A DNA stretch of 64,000 nt from an uncultured Chlorobiaceae bacterium (GTDB lineage Bacteria > Bacteroidota > Chlorobiia > Chlorobiales > Chlorobiaceae). Below, piece by piece: positions 26,467 through 35,920 of the stretch. Position 1 is the first letter of the stretch. Each line of letters starts with the position of its first letter. A program made the translations under genes and the position numbers. A model generated the notes under the pieces. It saw only the letters and a list, made by a program, of their open reading frames with translations, ran no database searches and had not been told where the DNA came from. Where the stretch lies: the NCBI GenBank assembly GCA_903820085.1, contig CAIJGA010000034.1:18858-82857 (forward strand). The letters run 5' to 3'.

Positions 26467-27212
26467 AAACAATAGCGCTCTACAGCATCAAGGGCGGAGT
26501 GGGCAAAACCGCTGCGGCGGTCAACCTCTCCTATCTCTCCTCCCTGCTCTCGCCGCCGACGCTGATCTGCGATCTTGACCCGCAGGGAGCAAGCTCATAC
26601 TATTTCAGGATTACCGCCTCAAAAAAGTACAACAGCGACAAATTTCTCAAGGGAAACAAAAAGATCTATCAACATATCAAGGCAACAGACTTTGAAAACC
26701 TTGACCTGCTCCCATCAGACTTTTCGTACCGGAATCTTGATATCGAACTCTCTGAAGAGAAAAAGCCTCAGAAAAGACTCAAAAAAAATATGGCTGAGCT
26801 GAGCGAGGATTACCGGTTTGTGTTTATTGATTGTCCACCAAACCTGACACTCCTTTCAGAAAGTGTTTTTGCTGCCTCCGACGTGGTAATGGTTCCATTG
26901 ATTCCCACGACACTGTCAATTCGTACCTATATCCAGTTAAAGGATTTTTTCGAGGCAAATAAACTTGACAGCTCAAAAATCCGGCCATTTTTCACCATGG
27001 TCGAAAAAAAGAAAAAACTGCATTGCGACATCATCGATGAATACCGTAATGCTCCCGGGTTTCTCTCCCAGACCATCCCCTACAATTCAGAGGTTGAAAA
27101 AATGGGCATTTACCGGGCACCGCTAAACGCCGTTCTGCCAAACTCCCTTGCATCAAAAGCCTACCGTAACCTTTGGGATGAACTTCGAGAGCACCTTGAA
27201 AGAAGCAAATAG
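26463..27212 (+). CDS. ParA/McdA-type ATPase coupled to the CHAD protein
   Basis: 249 residues. Deviant Walker A KGGVGKT at 10-16 with the signature Lys, switch I/Walker A' [12 protein letters not shown] (DLDPQGA), Walker [10 protein letters not shown]. There is no N-terminal DNA-binding helix-turn-helix, so it is a small ParA like those that space cellular cargo (McdA, PpfA, ParC). Its ATG overlaps the CHAD stop (ATGA), so the two are translationally coupled. No parB-like gene or centromere repeat is nearby. Positioning polyphosphate granules on the nucleoid is the obvious inferred job. Confidence 0.85.
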   Translation: MKTIALYSIKGGVGKTAAAVNLSYLSSLLSPPTLICDLDPQGASSYYFRITASKKYNSDKFLKGNKKIYQHIKATDFENLDLLPSDFSYRNLDIELSEEKKPQKRLKKNMAELSEDYRFVFIDCPPNLTLLSESVFAASDVVMVPLIPTTLSIRTYIQLKDFFEANKLDSSKIRPFFTMVEKKKKLHCDIIDEYRNAPGFLSQTIPYNSEVEKMGIYRAPLNAVLPNSLASKAYRNLWDELREHLERSK

Positions 27213-27264
27213 CCCTGTCGGCTGGACTCTTTGCACTCCCTTGTCAGGATTGTTGCGCCCAGTT

Positions 27265-27281
27265 TTCACAATGCTGTAACA
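27265..27281 (-). promoter_or_regulatory. Pho-box-like repeat upstream of alkaline phosphatase
   Basis: On the minus strand TGTTAC-AGCAT-TGTGAA, about 75 bp upstream of the phoA start. It is in inverse orientation relative to the gene, as the sites at 4093 and 22795 also are relative to theirs. Confidence 0.5.
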
Positions 27282-27355
27282 GTTGGCATCCGGATTAAAA
27301 CCCGGGTAATGAGTATATATGTCTATTGAGCTCTAAACTATTACCAGAGAGATTC

Positions 27356-28828
27356 ATGAAGGCATGTCGACGGAAACTTTGCGCTGTCAAAACAGTACTG
27401 AAATTAGCTCTGCTGATCATCACGGTATCAGGTGCCGCCTGTTTTTCATCAGACCAGACAATATTTGCTGCTCCGAAGGAGCCAGTCAGAGCGCCACGCT
27501 ATCTCTTTCTCTTTATCGGAGATGGCATGGGGCCGGCGCAGGTACAGCTTTCGGAAGTCCTCCTTCATGATGGGCACTCCCTTGCCATAACCGCCTTTCC
27601 TGTACTCGGTATGGCAACAACCCATTCGGCAGACCACCTGATCACCGATTCCGGAGCCGCAGGCACCGCTCTTGCAACCGGCAGCAAAACAACCAACGGT
27701 ACCATTTCCATGGCTGGAAACCACCTCGACACGCTAAAAACCATTGCTGAAATGGCAAAAGTAAGAGGAATGAAAACCGGTATTGTAACCAGCGTTGGAA
27801 TTGATGACGCAACACCCGCCTGTTTCTATGCACACAATGCGTCACGCAGCAACCTTTACGACATTGCTCTTCAGATGGCTTCAAGCGGTTTCGACTACTT
27901 CGGCGGCGGATACTCAGCCGGAAACTTTCCGGAAAACCAGGCAAAAAGCAAAGCGTTTCGGGGTGATATTACAGCTCTCATGCAATCAGCCCGTTATGTT
28001 ATTACCCATAATAAACAAGAACTTGCATCCATAAAACCGGGTACCCACTGCTGGGCATACAGCAATTATGACAGCAAAGGAGCGCTGAATTTTGCCATGG
28101 ATCGCCGTAACGGAAAGGATATGGAGCTTGCCGAATTTACCCGCGAAGGTATCCGGCTGCTCGACAACCCTAAAGGATTTTTCATGATGGTTGAAGGCGG
28201 AAAGATCGACTGGGCCTGCCATGCCAACGATGCCGCTGCAGCAGCTCGCGATGTCGAGTCATTCGATAACGCGGTAACCGAAGCCCTCGCTTTTTACCGC
28301 CGTCACCCAAAGGAAACGCTTATTGTCGTTACCGCCGATCACGAATGCGGTGGTCTCTCGCTTGGCAACACAGCAAACGGCTATGAAACCCGTTTTGACC
28401 TTCTGCGCCATCAGAACATTTCAATGCAGCGGTTCGCCGAAAAGCTCTCCACATGGAAAAAAACCGGCACGGTTACCTTCCCCATGGCGCTCGACAGTGT
28501 CAGGGTCTCTTACGGACTCAGCACCGCTCGTGCCGATGCCGCACTTGCGCTTTCCGAAAACGATTGCAGCACGCTACAAAAAGCCTACCGGAAAACCATG
28601 AAAACCGAATCTGCCGGAACAAAGATTCCTGATACCTTTACTCCAGCCGTAACCGGGATATTGAACAGTCGGGCCGGAATCGGCTGGAGCACCAACGCCC
28701 ATACTGCCGTACCGGTTCAGGTTTTTGCCATTGGCTCTGGAGCTGATGCATTCAAGGGATGTTACGACAATACCGATATCGCAAAAAAAATCATGCGGAT
28801 TGCAAACCTCAAACGGCGAGTAATCTAA
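27356..28828 (+). CDS. phoA: Alkaline phosphatase, PhoA superfamily, secreted
   Basis: 490 residues from the ATG at 27356. There is a signal peptide after a basic start (MKACRRK, then a hydrophobic core ending near ACFSS or IFA). The active-site serine lies in THSADHLITDSGAAGTALAT (DSGAA), metal ligands in LFIGDGMG, EGGKIDWACHAN and TADHECGG, and a final ligand His near WSTNAHTAVPVQVF. It releases phosphate from esters in the periplasm. A Pho-box-like repeat lies upstream. Its stop overlaps the end of the convergent ABC ATPase gene by 4 bp. Confidence 0.94.
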   Translation: MKACRRKLCAVKTVLKLALLIITVSGAACFSSDQTIFAAPKEPVRAPRYLFLFIGDGMGPAQVQLSEVLLHDGHSLAITAFPVLGMATTHSADHLITDSGAAGTALATGSKTTNGTISMAGNHLDTLKTIAEMAKVRGMKTGIVTSVGIDDATPACFYAHNASRSNLYDIALQMASSGFDYFGGGYSAGNFPENQAKSKAFRGDITALMQSARYVITHNKQELASIKPGTHCWAYSNYDSKGALNFAMDRRNGKDMELAEFTREGIRLLDNPKGFFMMVEGGKIDWACHANDAAAAARDVESFDNAVTEALAFYRRHPKETLIVVTADHECGGLSLGNTANGYETRFDLLRHQNISMQRFAEKLSTWKKTGTVTFPMALDSVRVSYGLSTARADAALALSENDCSTLQKAYRKTMKTESAGTKIPDTFTPAVTGILNSRAGIGWSTNAHTAVPVQVFAIGSGADAFKGCYDNTDIAKKIMRIANLKRRVI

Positions 28829-30141
28829 ACCTCATCAAGTCTGCCGGGGTTCTCCAGACTCAGTATGCCTGACGCCTCTTCATAGGCAAAATGTTCTGCA
28901 TATCGACCCCATTCAATAGCAACCTGCAAAACTCTTTCAGCCTCATCTTCGCTGAAAAAATCTTCGAGTTCACGCAAAAAACGATCTTCCTTTGCCCGAT
29001 TGCCGGGACGTTCATCAATAATATGGCGAATATGGGCCGCCAAGGCAACATGGCGGATAAGATGCTCGGCAAAAATCACCTTGCGTTGCAGGATATCAGC
29101 ATCCACAAAGCTTTTTCCCGACGGGGTCAGCTCCACATCGCCACCCTCGGTGCGGGCAAAAGCAAGAATTTCCAATGCTTCAAGCAACGGAAACAGCTCC
29201 TCGACTCCAAATCCCATCTGATCAGCCAATTCAGGAAGATCGGCTCTTCCATTATAAGGCTCCCCCTCCAGAGCTTCCATAAAACCGGCCAATTGATTGA
29301 TGGGAGCACGTGGCAGACGATAAGAGAGCGGTACGGCTTCGCTCTTGCCACCAGCACCCCGTGAGCGCTTGGTCATGAGTTCATAAACCTCATCAACAAT
29401 CTGGCGGAACAACGGAGCCTCTCGGTCACGCGGATGTTGCAAGGGGATGTTAATCTCAGCCAAAATGGTACCGGGATTGGTTCCAAGAATAACAATCCGG
29501 TCTGCAAGAAGAACAGCTTCTTCAATATTATGCGATACCAGCAAAATACCCTTGGTAGGGATACGCCGTTCCAGCCAGAGTTCAATCAAGTCGGTACGGA
29601 GCGTTTCGGCTGTCAGCACATCAAGAGCCGAAAAAGCTTCGTCCATCAGGAGCAATATAGGTTCAACCACGAGGGCGCGGGCAAACCCGACTCGCTGTCG
29701 CATCCCGCCGGAAAGCTCCTTTGGATAGGCTGATTCGAAACCATCCAGTCCTATCAAGTCAATTGCTGCCAGTGCCCGGCGGCGGCGCTCTCCTTGAGGC
29801 ACCCCCATGGCATCCAATCCCAGTTCAACATTTTCCAGGACCGTAAACCAGGGGAAAAGGGCAAAAGTCTGAAACACCATAGCCATCCCTTTTACCGGCC
29901 CGGTAACGGGTTGACCCCCATAAAGCACTTCGCCGCTACCCGGTCGGGCAAGGCCGGAAATGATACGTAGCAGAGTAGATTTGCCTGAACCGGAACGTCC
30001 AAGGAGCGCAACAATCTCTCCCTCTTTGATGTTCAGGCTTACCCCGTCAAGAACAAGATGCTCTTCGCCGCCTGTCTTCTTGAACGATTTGCAAATATTC
30101 TTGAGTGTCAGCAGGTTGTTCTCAGTGTGTAATGGTTCCAT
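28825..30141 (-). CDS. ABC transporter ATPase with C-terminal AAA-associated domain (NitT/TauT type)
   Basis: 438 residues. ABC domain at 10-245: Walker A GRSGSGKS, signature LSGGMRQR, Walker B LLLMDEAFSALD, similar to nitrate/taurine importer ATPases. After a linker, about 130 extra residues (ADLPELADQMGFGVEELFPL and onward) form the AAA-associated C-terminal domain, probably a winged-helix-like regulatory unit. It lies 12 bp after the permease gene. The pair has no substrate-binding protein here. The substrate is unknown; its place next to phoBR and a triple Pho-box-like site suggests a phosphorus compound. Confidence 0.82.
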   Translation of the reverse strand: MEPLHTENNLLTLKNICKSFKKTGGEEHLVLDGVSLNIKEGEIVALLGRSGSGKSTLLRIISGLARPGSGEVLYGGQPVTGPVKGMAMVFQTFALFPWFTVLENVELGLDAMGVPQGERRRRALAAIDLIGLDGFESAYPKELSGGMRQRVGFARALVVEPILLLMDEAFSALDVLTAETLRTDLIELWLERRIPTKGILLVSHNIEEAVLLADRIVILGTNPGTILAEINIPLQHPRDREAPLFRQIVDEVYELMTKRSRGAGGKSEAVPLSYRLPRAPINQLAGFMEALEGEPYNGRADLPELADQMGFGVEELFPLLEALEILAFARTEGGDVELTPSGKSFVDADILQRKVIFAEHLIRHVALAAHIRHIIDERPGNRAKEDRFLRELEDFFSEDEAERVLQVAIEWGRYAEHFAYEEASGILSLENPGRLDEV

Positions 30142-30153
30142 GGGAATGTCAAT

Positions 30154-31890
30154 CTAATCGAGGCGATAACGGGTTTGGGAAATACTATAAAGCCGCCCCC
30201 AAAAGAAACGGTTAAAGAATACAACATAGAGACTCATGACGGCGATACCGAGAACAATATGCGGGTAATCCCCTTTTTCACTCCACTGGGCGATATAGGA
30301 ACCAAGGCCGGTAGCCCTGAGTGTTGTGTCACCCCAACTCACAACTTCAGCTACAATACTGGCATTCCATGTTCCCCCGGAAGCTGTCACCAGACCAGTA
30401 AGGAGTGAAGGGATGATACCCGGAAGCAAAAGGTTTTTCCAAAGACGCCAGCCGGAAAGGCCAAGGTTTTGGGCAGCTTCACGAAGATCATTGGGAATGG
30501 CTGATGCTCCGGCAATAACGTTAAAAAGGATATACCATTGAGTCCCGAGGATCATGAGCGGTGCAGTCCAGATTTCCGGTGAAAGCCGATATCGCACCAT
30601 CAGAAAAACGGCAACAGGAAAAAGGAGGTTAGCCGGAAAAGCTGCCAGGAACTGGGCTAAAGGCTGAACCTTTGTTGCCCAGCGAGGATTAAGCCCAATG
30701 ATGACCCCCAGTGGGACCCAAACCAGACAAGCCAGGGTCAGCAAAACCATCACACGGGCAAGTGTTATAAGCCCCAGCATGAAAACCTTCCCGATCTCGG
30801 CATGATCGACTCCGCTGCTGACAAAATTGATCAGTATCCATGTTCCGAACCCCATTGCACCAATCAAAAGGCCATACCAGGTAACTCCTTGCAATTTAAT
30901 CACAAAAGATGAGGGTTCCCTGAAAGTCAGATTGCGCCGAGGCAGTTTCGGAATTTTTTCTATAAAATCATTCAAGAAATAACCGATGCCTTCTGTAAAA
31001 CGGTGAAGCAAGTGCGCACGTTGAAACAGCGAAAGAATCCAGGATTCAGGTGGATCCTGACTTTCAGTCATTTCGAACTTGAATTTTTCGGCCCATGCCA
31101 CCAGCGGACGAAAAAGCAACTGATCGTACAGAAGAATGACAATCAGCATGGTGAGAAGTGCAAAACCAATTGCCGAAAGATCTTTGCTCACAATAGCCTG
31201 GGCCACATAGGAACCAATGCCGGGAAGTGTCACCGAAGTCTTGCCAACAGTGATTGCTTCAGAAGCCACAACAAAAAACCAGCCGCCTGAAACCGACATC
31301 ATGGTATTCCATATGAGGTTTGGTGTTGCATAGGAAGCCTCCAGTTTCCAGAACCTTTGCCAGGATGAGAGACCAAAGAGATCAGAGGCTTCCTTGAGTT
31401 CCCTTGGTATTGTTTTCAGCGACTGATAAAAACTGAAAGCCATGTTCCATGCCTGAGAAGTGAAAATGGCAAAAATAGCTGCCATTTCAACTCCGAACAG
31501 GTTACCTGGAAAAAGTGCGATAAACCCCGTAACGGTAACGGAGAGAAAGCCAAGAATTGGTACCGATTGAAGAATATCGAGAAGCGGAACCATAATTTCT
31601 TCTGCCCGACGATTTTTTGCGGCCAACGTTGCGTAGGTGAAGGTAAACACAAACGAAAGAGCAAGCGCCGCAACCATCCGAAGCACAGTACGCATTGCAT
31701 ACATGGGAAGATTCGTCGGGTCAAGGGAAAGGGAAATCGCTTCACCCGGTATATATGGCGCAGCCATCTGCCGACTTCCCCAAGCAAAGAAAGCAACCAC
31801 TCCCATAACGAGGATAAAAGCTGCAACATCCCAAAAATTTGGCAGTTTTTTTTTGATCTCCTGATTTAACATGAAACTTCGATTACCCAT
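30154..31890 (-). CDS. Double-length ABC transporter permease (two fused permease domains)
   Basis: 578 residues with two copies of the binding-protein-dependent permease domain: about 20-270 and 335-575. Each has an EAA loop (ELKEASDLFGLSSWQRFWKL in the first, DLREAAQNLGLSGWRLWKNL in the second), so one chain replaces a dimer. Family: NitT/TauT-like importers. Start ATG 31890; an internal ATG six codons on is possible. The triple Pho-box-like site lies 70 bp upstream. The absence of a substrate-binding protein is known for this duplicated subfamily or means it is encoded elsewhere. Confidence 0.82.
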   Translation of the reverse strand: MGNRSFMLNQEIKKKLPNFWDVAAFILVMGVVAFFAWGSRQMAAPYIPGEAISLSLDPTNLPMYAMRTVLRMVAALALSFVFTFTYATLAAKNRRAEEIMVPLLDILQSVPILGFLSVTVTGFIALFPGNLFGVEMAAIFAIFTSQAWNMAFSFYQSLKTIPRELKEASDLFGLSSWQRFWKLEASYATPNLIWNTMMSVSGGWFFVVASEAITVGKTSVTLPGIGSYVAQAIVSKDLSAIGFALLTMLIVILLYDQLLFRPLVAWAEKFKFEMTESQDPPESWILSLFQRAHLLHRFTEGIGYFLNDFIEKIPKLPRRNLTFREPSSFVIKLQGVTWYGLLIGAMGFGTWILINFVSSGVDHAEIGKVFMLGLITLARVMVLLTLACLVWVPLGVIIGLNPRWATKVQPLAQFLAAFPANLLFPVAVFLMVRYRLSPEIWTAPLMILGTQWYILFNVIAGASAIPNDLREAAQNLGLSGWRLWKNLLLPGIIPSLLTGLVTASGGTWNASIVAEVVSWGDTTLRATGLGSYIAQWSEKGDYPHIVLGIAVMSLYVVFFNRFFWGRLYSISQTRYRLD

Positions 31891-31959
31891 GCAGTTAATT
31901 GTTTAAGTCGAGATCATTCATGCGCTCACGATAACTGAATTTTATGATACATCGAAAAG

Positions 31960-31987
31960 TGTTACGGAATTGTTACATAATTGTTAC
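31960..31987. promoter_or_regulatory. Triple Pho-box-like direct repeat between ABC importer and phoBR
   Basis: TGTTAC-GGAAT-TGTTAC-ATAAT-TGTTAC: three perfect hexamers at an exact 11-bp period, the strongest such site in the window. It lies 70 bp from the minus-strand importer start and 230 bp upstream of phoB, so it could serve both. Confidence 0.68.
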
Positions 31988-32218
31988 GTGATCGTCAAGA
32001 AACAGCAAACAACTCAGAATACTCAAACCGGCAGGACGCTCATTACGACAAACGTTTCCATTTTTACTGTACATTCAGAAACACCTGAACTGGCAGAACA
32101 ATACCCTGACTGCATCATCGGACCAGTCACCGACGTACTGCCAGAGAGCATCAGCAACAGCCGGAAGCTCATTCATGGTCAGTTTTTCAGGAAAAAAGAA
32201 AATTTAAATACGAATGTT

Positions 32219-32929
32219 ATGTCGGATCCATTGCTTCTCGTTGTCGAGGATGACCTGAACCTTGCACAACTGCTCGAATATAATCTCAATAAGGCAGGCT
32301 ATAACAGTCACCTTTCCGGCACAGCCGAAGATGCTTTTCATCAGCTCTCGCAAAAAAGTTTTGACCTTGTCCTGCTTGATGTCATGCTGCCGGGCATGGA
32401 TGGTTTTGAGCTGTGCCGGAAGATCAGGCAGCATCAGGTCTACAAGGACATCCCCATCATCATGGTAACAGCCAAAGGTGAGGAGATCGACCGGATCCTC
32501 GGCTTTGAACTTGGCATTGATGACTATGTGGTCAAACCCTTCAGCCCCCGCGAGCTGAACCTCCGCATTCGGGCAATCCTCAAGCGGGATCGCCGACAAG
32601 GAGGGAAAACAGACGAGCTGCTCAAGGCAGGAGTTCTTGAAGTCGATCTGGCTCGTCACATCGTTACCCTTGAAGGCAAAGAGCTGGTGGTAACCCTGAT
32701 GGAGTTCAAGCTGCTCGTCGCACTCCTCAAAAGAAAGGGGGAGGCCCAATCACGAGAGAGATTGCTGAGCGATGTCTGGGATGTCGATAAAAGCATCAAC
32801 ACCAGAACCATTGATACACACATCACGAGAGTCCGCGAAAAACTTGGCGAAACTGGTCGTATGATCAAAACCGTCCGCGGACTCGGTTACAAATTTGAAG
32901 AAAAAGAGGGTGATGACCATGCGGGGTAA
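32219..32929 (+). CDS. phoB: Phosphate-regulon response regulator PhoB
   Basis: 236 residues from the ATG at 32219 (the frame is open upstream to 31970, but MSDPLLLVVEDD is the normal receiver start). Receiver domain: acidic pair EDD, phospho-acceptor in DVMLPGMDG, Thr in MVTAKG, Lys in VVKPFS. C-terminal OmpR/PhoB winged helix ending GRMIKTVRGLGYKFE. It probably binds the TGTTAC-N5 repeats seen in this window. The identity PhoB rather than another OmpR-family regulator rests on the kinase partner and the phosphate gene context. Overlaps phoR by 11 bp. Confidence 0.88.
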   Translation: MSDPLLLVVEDDLNLAQLLEYNLNKAGYNSHLSGTAEDAFHQLSQKSFDLVLLDVMLPGMDGFELCRKIRQHQVYKDIPIIMVTAKGEEIDRILGFELGIDDYVVKPFSPRELNLRIRAILKRDRRQGGKTDELLKAGVLEVDLARHIVTLEGKELVVTLMEFKLLVALLKRKGEAQSRERLLSDVWDVDKSINTRTIDTHITRVREKLGETGRMIKTVRGLGYKFEEKEGDDHAG

Positions 32930-34712
32930 GCTCTCCATCAAACTCGGCCTCATCATCGGGGTAATTATCTTTTGTTCTGTAGTCATCAGCTATCTCTCAA
33001 TCGAAAACCGGTTGGCGGAAGTACTTGTCACGGCAACAAAAAATGGACTTTACCGCGATCTTCTGCTCCAGAAACAGATGCTTGAGCGAAAACCCGGGGA
33101 TTTGCAAACCCCAGAAGAAACCAACCCCTGGGCCGAACAGATTGGTCGTGCACTTGCCATCAGGGTCACCCTCATCGATCTTGACGGACGGGTTCTGGGT
33201 GAATCCTCTATTCCAGCCGACAGACTTTCCCTTATGGAGAACCACCGGGAAAGACCGGAAGTAAAAGATGCAATCGAAAAAGGGTACGGCGAAAGAACCC
33301 GGTACAGTCAAACCGTCAAAGAGCACATGCTATATATGGCCGTCCCAGTCGGTTCTCCAAAACCATACGCCATCCTTCGATTCAGCAAGCCGCTCTACGA
33401 TATCGGGGTCTTCGATACCGAAATTCATCGAGAGATCGTTCAGGGACTCTTTGTGGCACTCTTGTTCTCTCTGATCGCAGGTTTTCTTGCTGCTTATCTT
33501 CTTGCCCGCCCGCTCCGGACTCTTGCAAAAAGCGCTCAAAAAAGATTGCAGGGCGACTTGTCAGGCACCATCCCTGTTCGCAGCATGGATGAAACAGGAG
33601 TGCTTGCCCGCACCCTGAATAACATGACCGATGAAATCATAAAATTGCGACGCAGTGAAGAGTGGTTCCAGGCTGTTTTTTCAGGTATTCGCGAAGCTAT
33701 CATCGTCACCGATGCCGCTGGAGATATCATTCTGGTCAACCCGGCGGCCTCAAGAATGTTCCGCATAGATGGTACGATGTTCAAGTCACGCCCGATTCGC
33801 CACCTTTCCGACAGCAAGCTTCAGCAGCTTTTTATGAGGGTTCACAGCACCCGGATAACCCTGCGAAAAGAGGAACTGTCGCTCATGACCACAAAAGGAG
33901 AGCGGATTATGCAAATCAGTTCCATGCCGCTCACCAAAAAGGGCTGCTTTGAAGGAACGGTTTTTGTGCTGAACGACATCACCAAGCTTCGGAACCTCGA
34001 ACAGATACGGCGCGATTTTGTCTCCAGCGTGTCACACGAACTGCGTACGCCTCTCAGCGTCATCACAGGCTATACCGAAACATTGCTCGAAGGCGCCATG
34101 CATGAACCCGAGCACGCAACACCCTTCCTGCAGATTATTCGGCAGGCAACTGAACAGCTTACCGCGCTCGTCAACGATGTGCTCGACCTCTCAAAAATTG
34201 AGTCCGGCTACATTGAGTACCAGTTTGCTGCTGTTGACATCAAACGTGTTGTTCAGCAATCAGTTGAACTTCTGAAACCTTCGCTCAATAAAAAGCAGAT
34301 CCGGCTCAATATCACCATTCCCGATGATCTGCCGCAGGTTTATGCCGATGCCCGTTATCTCGATATTGCAATCCGCAACCTTCTCGATAACGCCATTAAA
34401 TATGTTGACGACCACAACGGAAAAATCAGGATTTCTGCATTCAGAAGTGGAGAGGATATCCGGCTCGAAGTTGAAGATAACGGTATCGGCATCTCGAAAT
34501 CCGATCTCGGTCGAATCTTTGAACGCTTCTACCGGGTCGACAAGGCCCGCTCACGCCAGCGAGGAGGAACAGGTCTCGGGCTTGCCATTGTCAAGCACAT
34601 CGTTCTCGCCCACAAAGGCAACGTCGAGGTACGCTCGCGCGTCAACCACGGCTCGGTCTTCAGTGTGATATTGAGGATAACTGCTGGGGATGAAGTCGGA
34701 AATGAACAATGA
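32919..34712 (+). CDS. phoR: Sensor histidine kinase PhoR
   Basis: About 597 residues from the ATG at 32919, 9 bp after GAGG; ATG 32913 and TTG 32895 are alternatives. First membrane helix at 8-30, a periplasmic sensor of about 140 residues, second helix near 175-197, HAMP, PAS (EEWFQAVFSGIREAIIVTDA), HisKA with VSHELRTPLSVI, and HATPase with N box NLLDNAIKY, DNGIGI and GTGLGLAI. It phosphorylates PhoB under phosphate shortage and is held inactive by PhoU/Pst in the standard model. The extracytoplasmic domain is larger than in E. coli PhoR, which has none to speak of. Confidence 0.87.
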   Translation: MRGKLSIKLGLIIGVIIFCSVVISYLSIENRLAEVLVTATKNGLYRDLLLQKQMLERKPGDLQTPEETNPWAEQIGRALAIRVTLIDLDGRVLGESSIPADRLSLMENHRERPEVKDAIEKGYGERTRYSQTVKEHMLYMAVPVGSPKPYAILRFSKPLYDIGVFDTEIHREIVQGLFVALLFSLIAGFLAAYLLARPLRTLAKSAQKRLQGDLSGTIPVRSMDETGVLARTLNNMTDEIIKLRRSEEWFQAVFSGIREAIIVTDAAGDIILVNPAASRMFRIDGTMFKSRPIRHLSDSKLQQLFMRVHSTRITLRKEELSLMTTKGERIMQISSMPLTKKGCFEGTVFVLNDITKLRNLEQIRRDFVSSVSHELRTPLSVITGYTETLLEGAMHEPEHATPFLQIIRQATEQLTALVNDVLDLSKIESGYIEYQFAAVDIKRVVQQSVELLKPSLNKKQIRLNITIPDDLPQVYADARYLDIAIRNLLDNAIKYVDDHNGKIRISAFRSGEDIRLEVEDNGIGISKSDLGRIFERFYRVDKARSRQRGGTGLGLAIVKHIVLAHKGNVEVRSRVNHGSVFSVILRITAGDEVGNEQ

Positions 34713-34714
34713 GC

Positions 34715-35773
34715 TTAACCACCCTCGGTTTTGCAGGCTCTTGTAATAGGTAGTCGACTTCTCTCAGTTAATAATTCAGTCCAGGGAATCAACGGAGATG
34801 GATTATTGATAACCGAATCATTATATACCTCTCGGCACAAGTGATCAAAAAGCACATAACCATCATCCAAATAATACAATAAATTATTTTTTAAAGTATC
34901 GTTATAAAGATTGCCAATAGAATATTGCTTGTCAATATCAACAAGTTCCGGAAGTATCGAACCATCTTCCCTGATCACGATGTTTTTCAGCTCTTTATCT
35001 ATGCCGCGATGACATTCTTTGCCATTACATACAAATGCATTGCATGGATGAAGAATCATGAAGTCTCGGCTTTGGTATGTCATCTTTATGTGCAAACCTT
35101 TTTTAGCATAAAAAATGGCAAGATCATTCAATGAGATGAAAAGGTCATGCAAACGTTCTTCTTTTATCCGTTTATCTTCAATCTGTCTTCCTCTACCGAG
35201 ACTTTCAAGTGGCTGAAACTGAAGCACTTTGGCTTTTATATTATAAGCCCAATCAGCACACCAATTTATATACTTCATATTATCTTCACAAACAGTTGCA
35301 ACTATTTTAACAGGAACACCAAAATTAATGAGTCGAGTAATTGCGGCTTCAGTTTTTAAAAAGCTCCCCTTTTGCCCGCGAAATAAATCGTGATAATCTG
35401 CAGGACCATCTATACTAGTTACAATGCTGGCATTTATGTCCGCGAGTAATATTGCCGATTCATCATCGATAAGCGTTCCGTTTGTTGAGATCGTAACTGC
35501 AAATCCTTTATCTGCGGCATATTTTAAAACGTTATAAATGTATGGATAAAGAAAGGGTTCGCCACCGCTAAACTGAACTGATTTTATGCCTAATTCGCAA
35601 GCTTCATCTAAAGTGCGTTTAACTAAAGGGAAAGGCAACTGCACACTGCCACAATTATCTGCATCAAGATAGCAGTGCTTGCAATATAAATTGCATTCAT
35701 TAAGCAAATAAATGAGAAGATTACCCGTTCTTGTTAAAAATAAAGAGAGATCATCGGATTGGCTTTTATTCAT
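34715..35773 (-). CDS. Radical SAM enzyme with degenerate SPASM/twitch domain, putative peptide maturase
   Basis: 352 residues from the ATG at 35773, fixed by a GGAGG site 6 bp upstream. The radical SAM cluster motif is CNLYCKHCY (CX3CX2C), SAM-binding GGE lies in VQFSGGEPFLYP, then STNGTL and SIDGP. The C-terminal part (CNAFVCNGKECHRG, then IREDGSILPELVD and SIGNL) follows a SPASM layout, but the usual Cys after the Pro is missing, so the auxiliary cluster may be reduced. The upstream gene on the same strand encodes a 104-residue peptide with a GY-rich centre, the likely substrate. No exporter or protease is seen alongside. Confidence 0.82.
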   Translation of the reverse strand: MNKSQSDDLSLFLTRTGNLLIYLLNECNLYCKHCYLDADNCGSVQLPFPLVKRTLDEACELGIKSVQFSGGEPFLYPYIYNVLKYAADKGFAVTISTNGTLIDDESAILLADINASIVTSIDGPADYHDLFRGQKGSFLKTEAAITRLINFGVPVKIVATVCEDNMKYINWCADWAYNIKAKVLQFQPLESLGRGRQIEDKRIKEERLHDLFISLNDLAIFYAKKGLHIKMTYQSRDFMILHPCNAFVCNGKECHRGIDKELKNIVIREDGSILPELVDIDKQYSIGNLYNDTLKNNLLYYLDDGYVLFDHLCREVYNDSVINNPSPLIPWTELLTERSRLPITRACKTEGG

Positions 35774-35920
35774 ATTATCCTCCATTAAATCTTTTTCAAG
35801 ATAACCTTTCATATGAATTAAAATTGATGACCAATGCGCATCATTCACACATTGGCCACCAATAATTATCAAAAAAATATGTTTTCATGCAACCGATCTT
35901 ACTGACATTGCTTCTAAAGG

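Noticed and set aside
31003..31869. Plus-strand open frames within the ABC permease gene
   Set aside because: Antisense of membrane-helix coding sequence; no ribosome sites or known domains.
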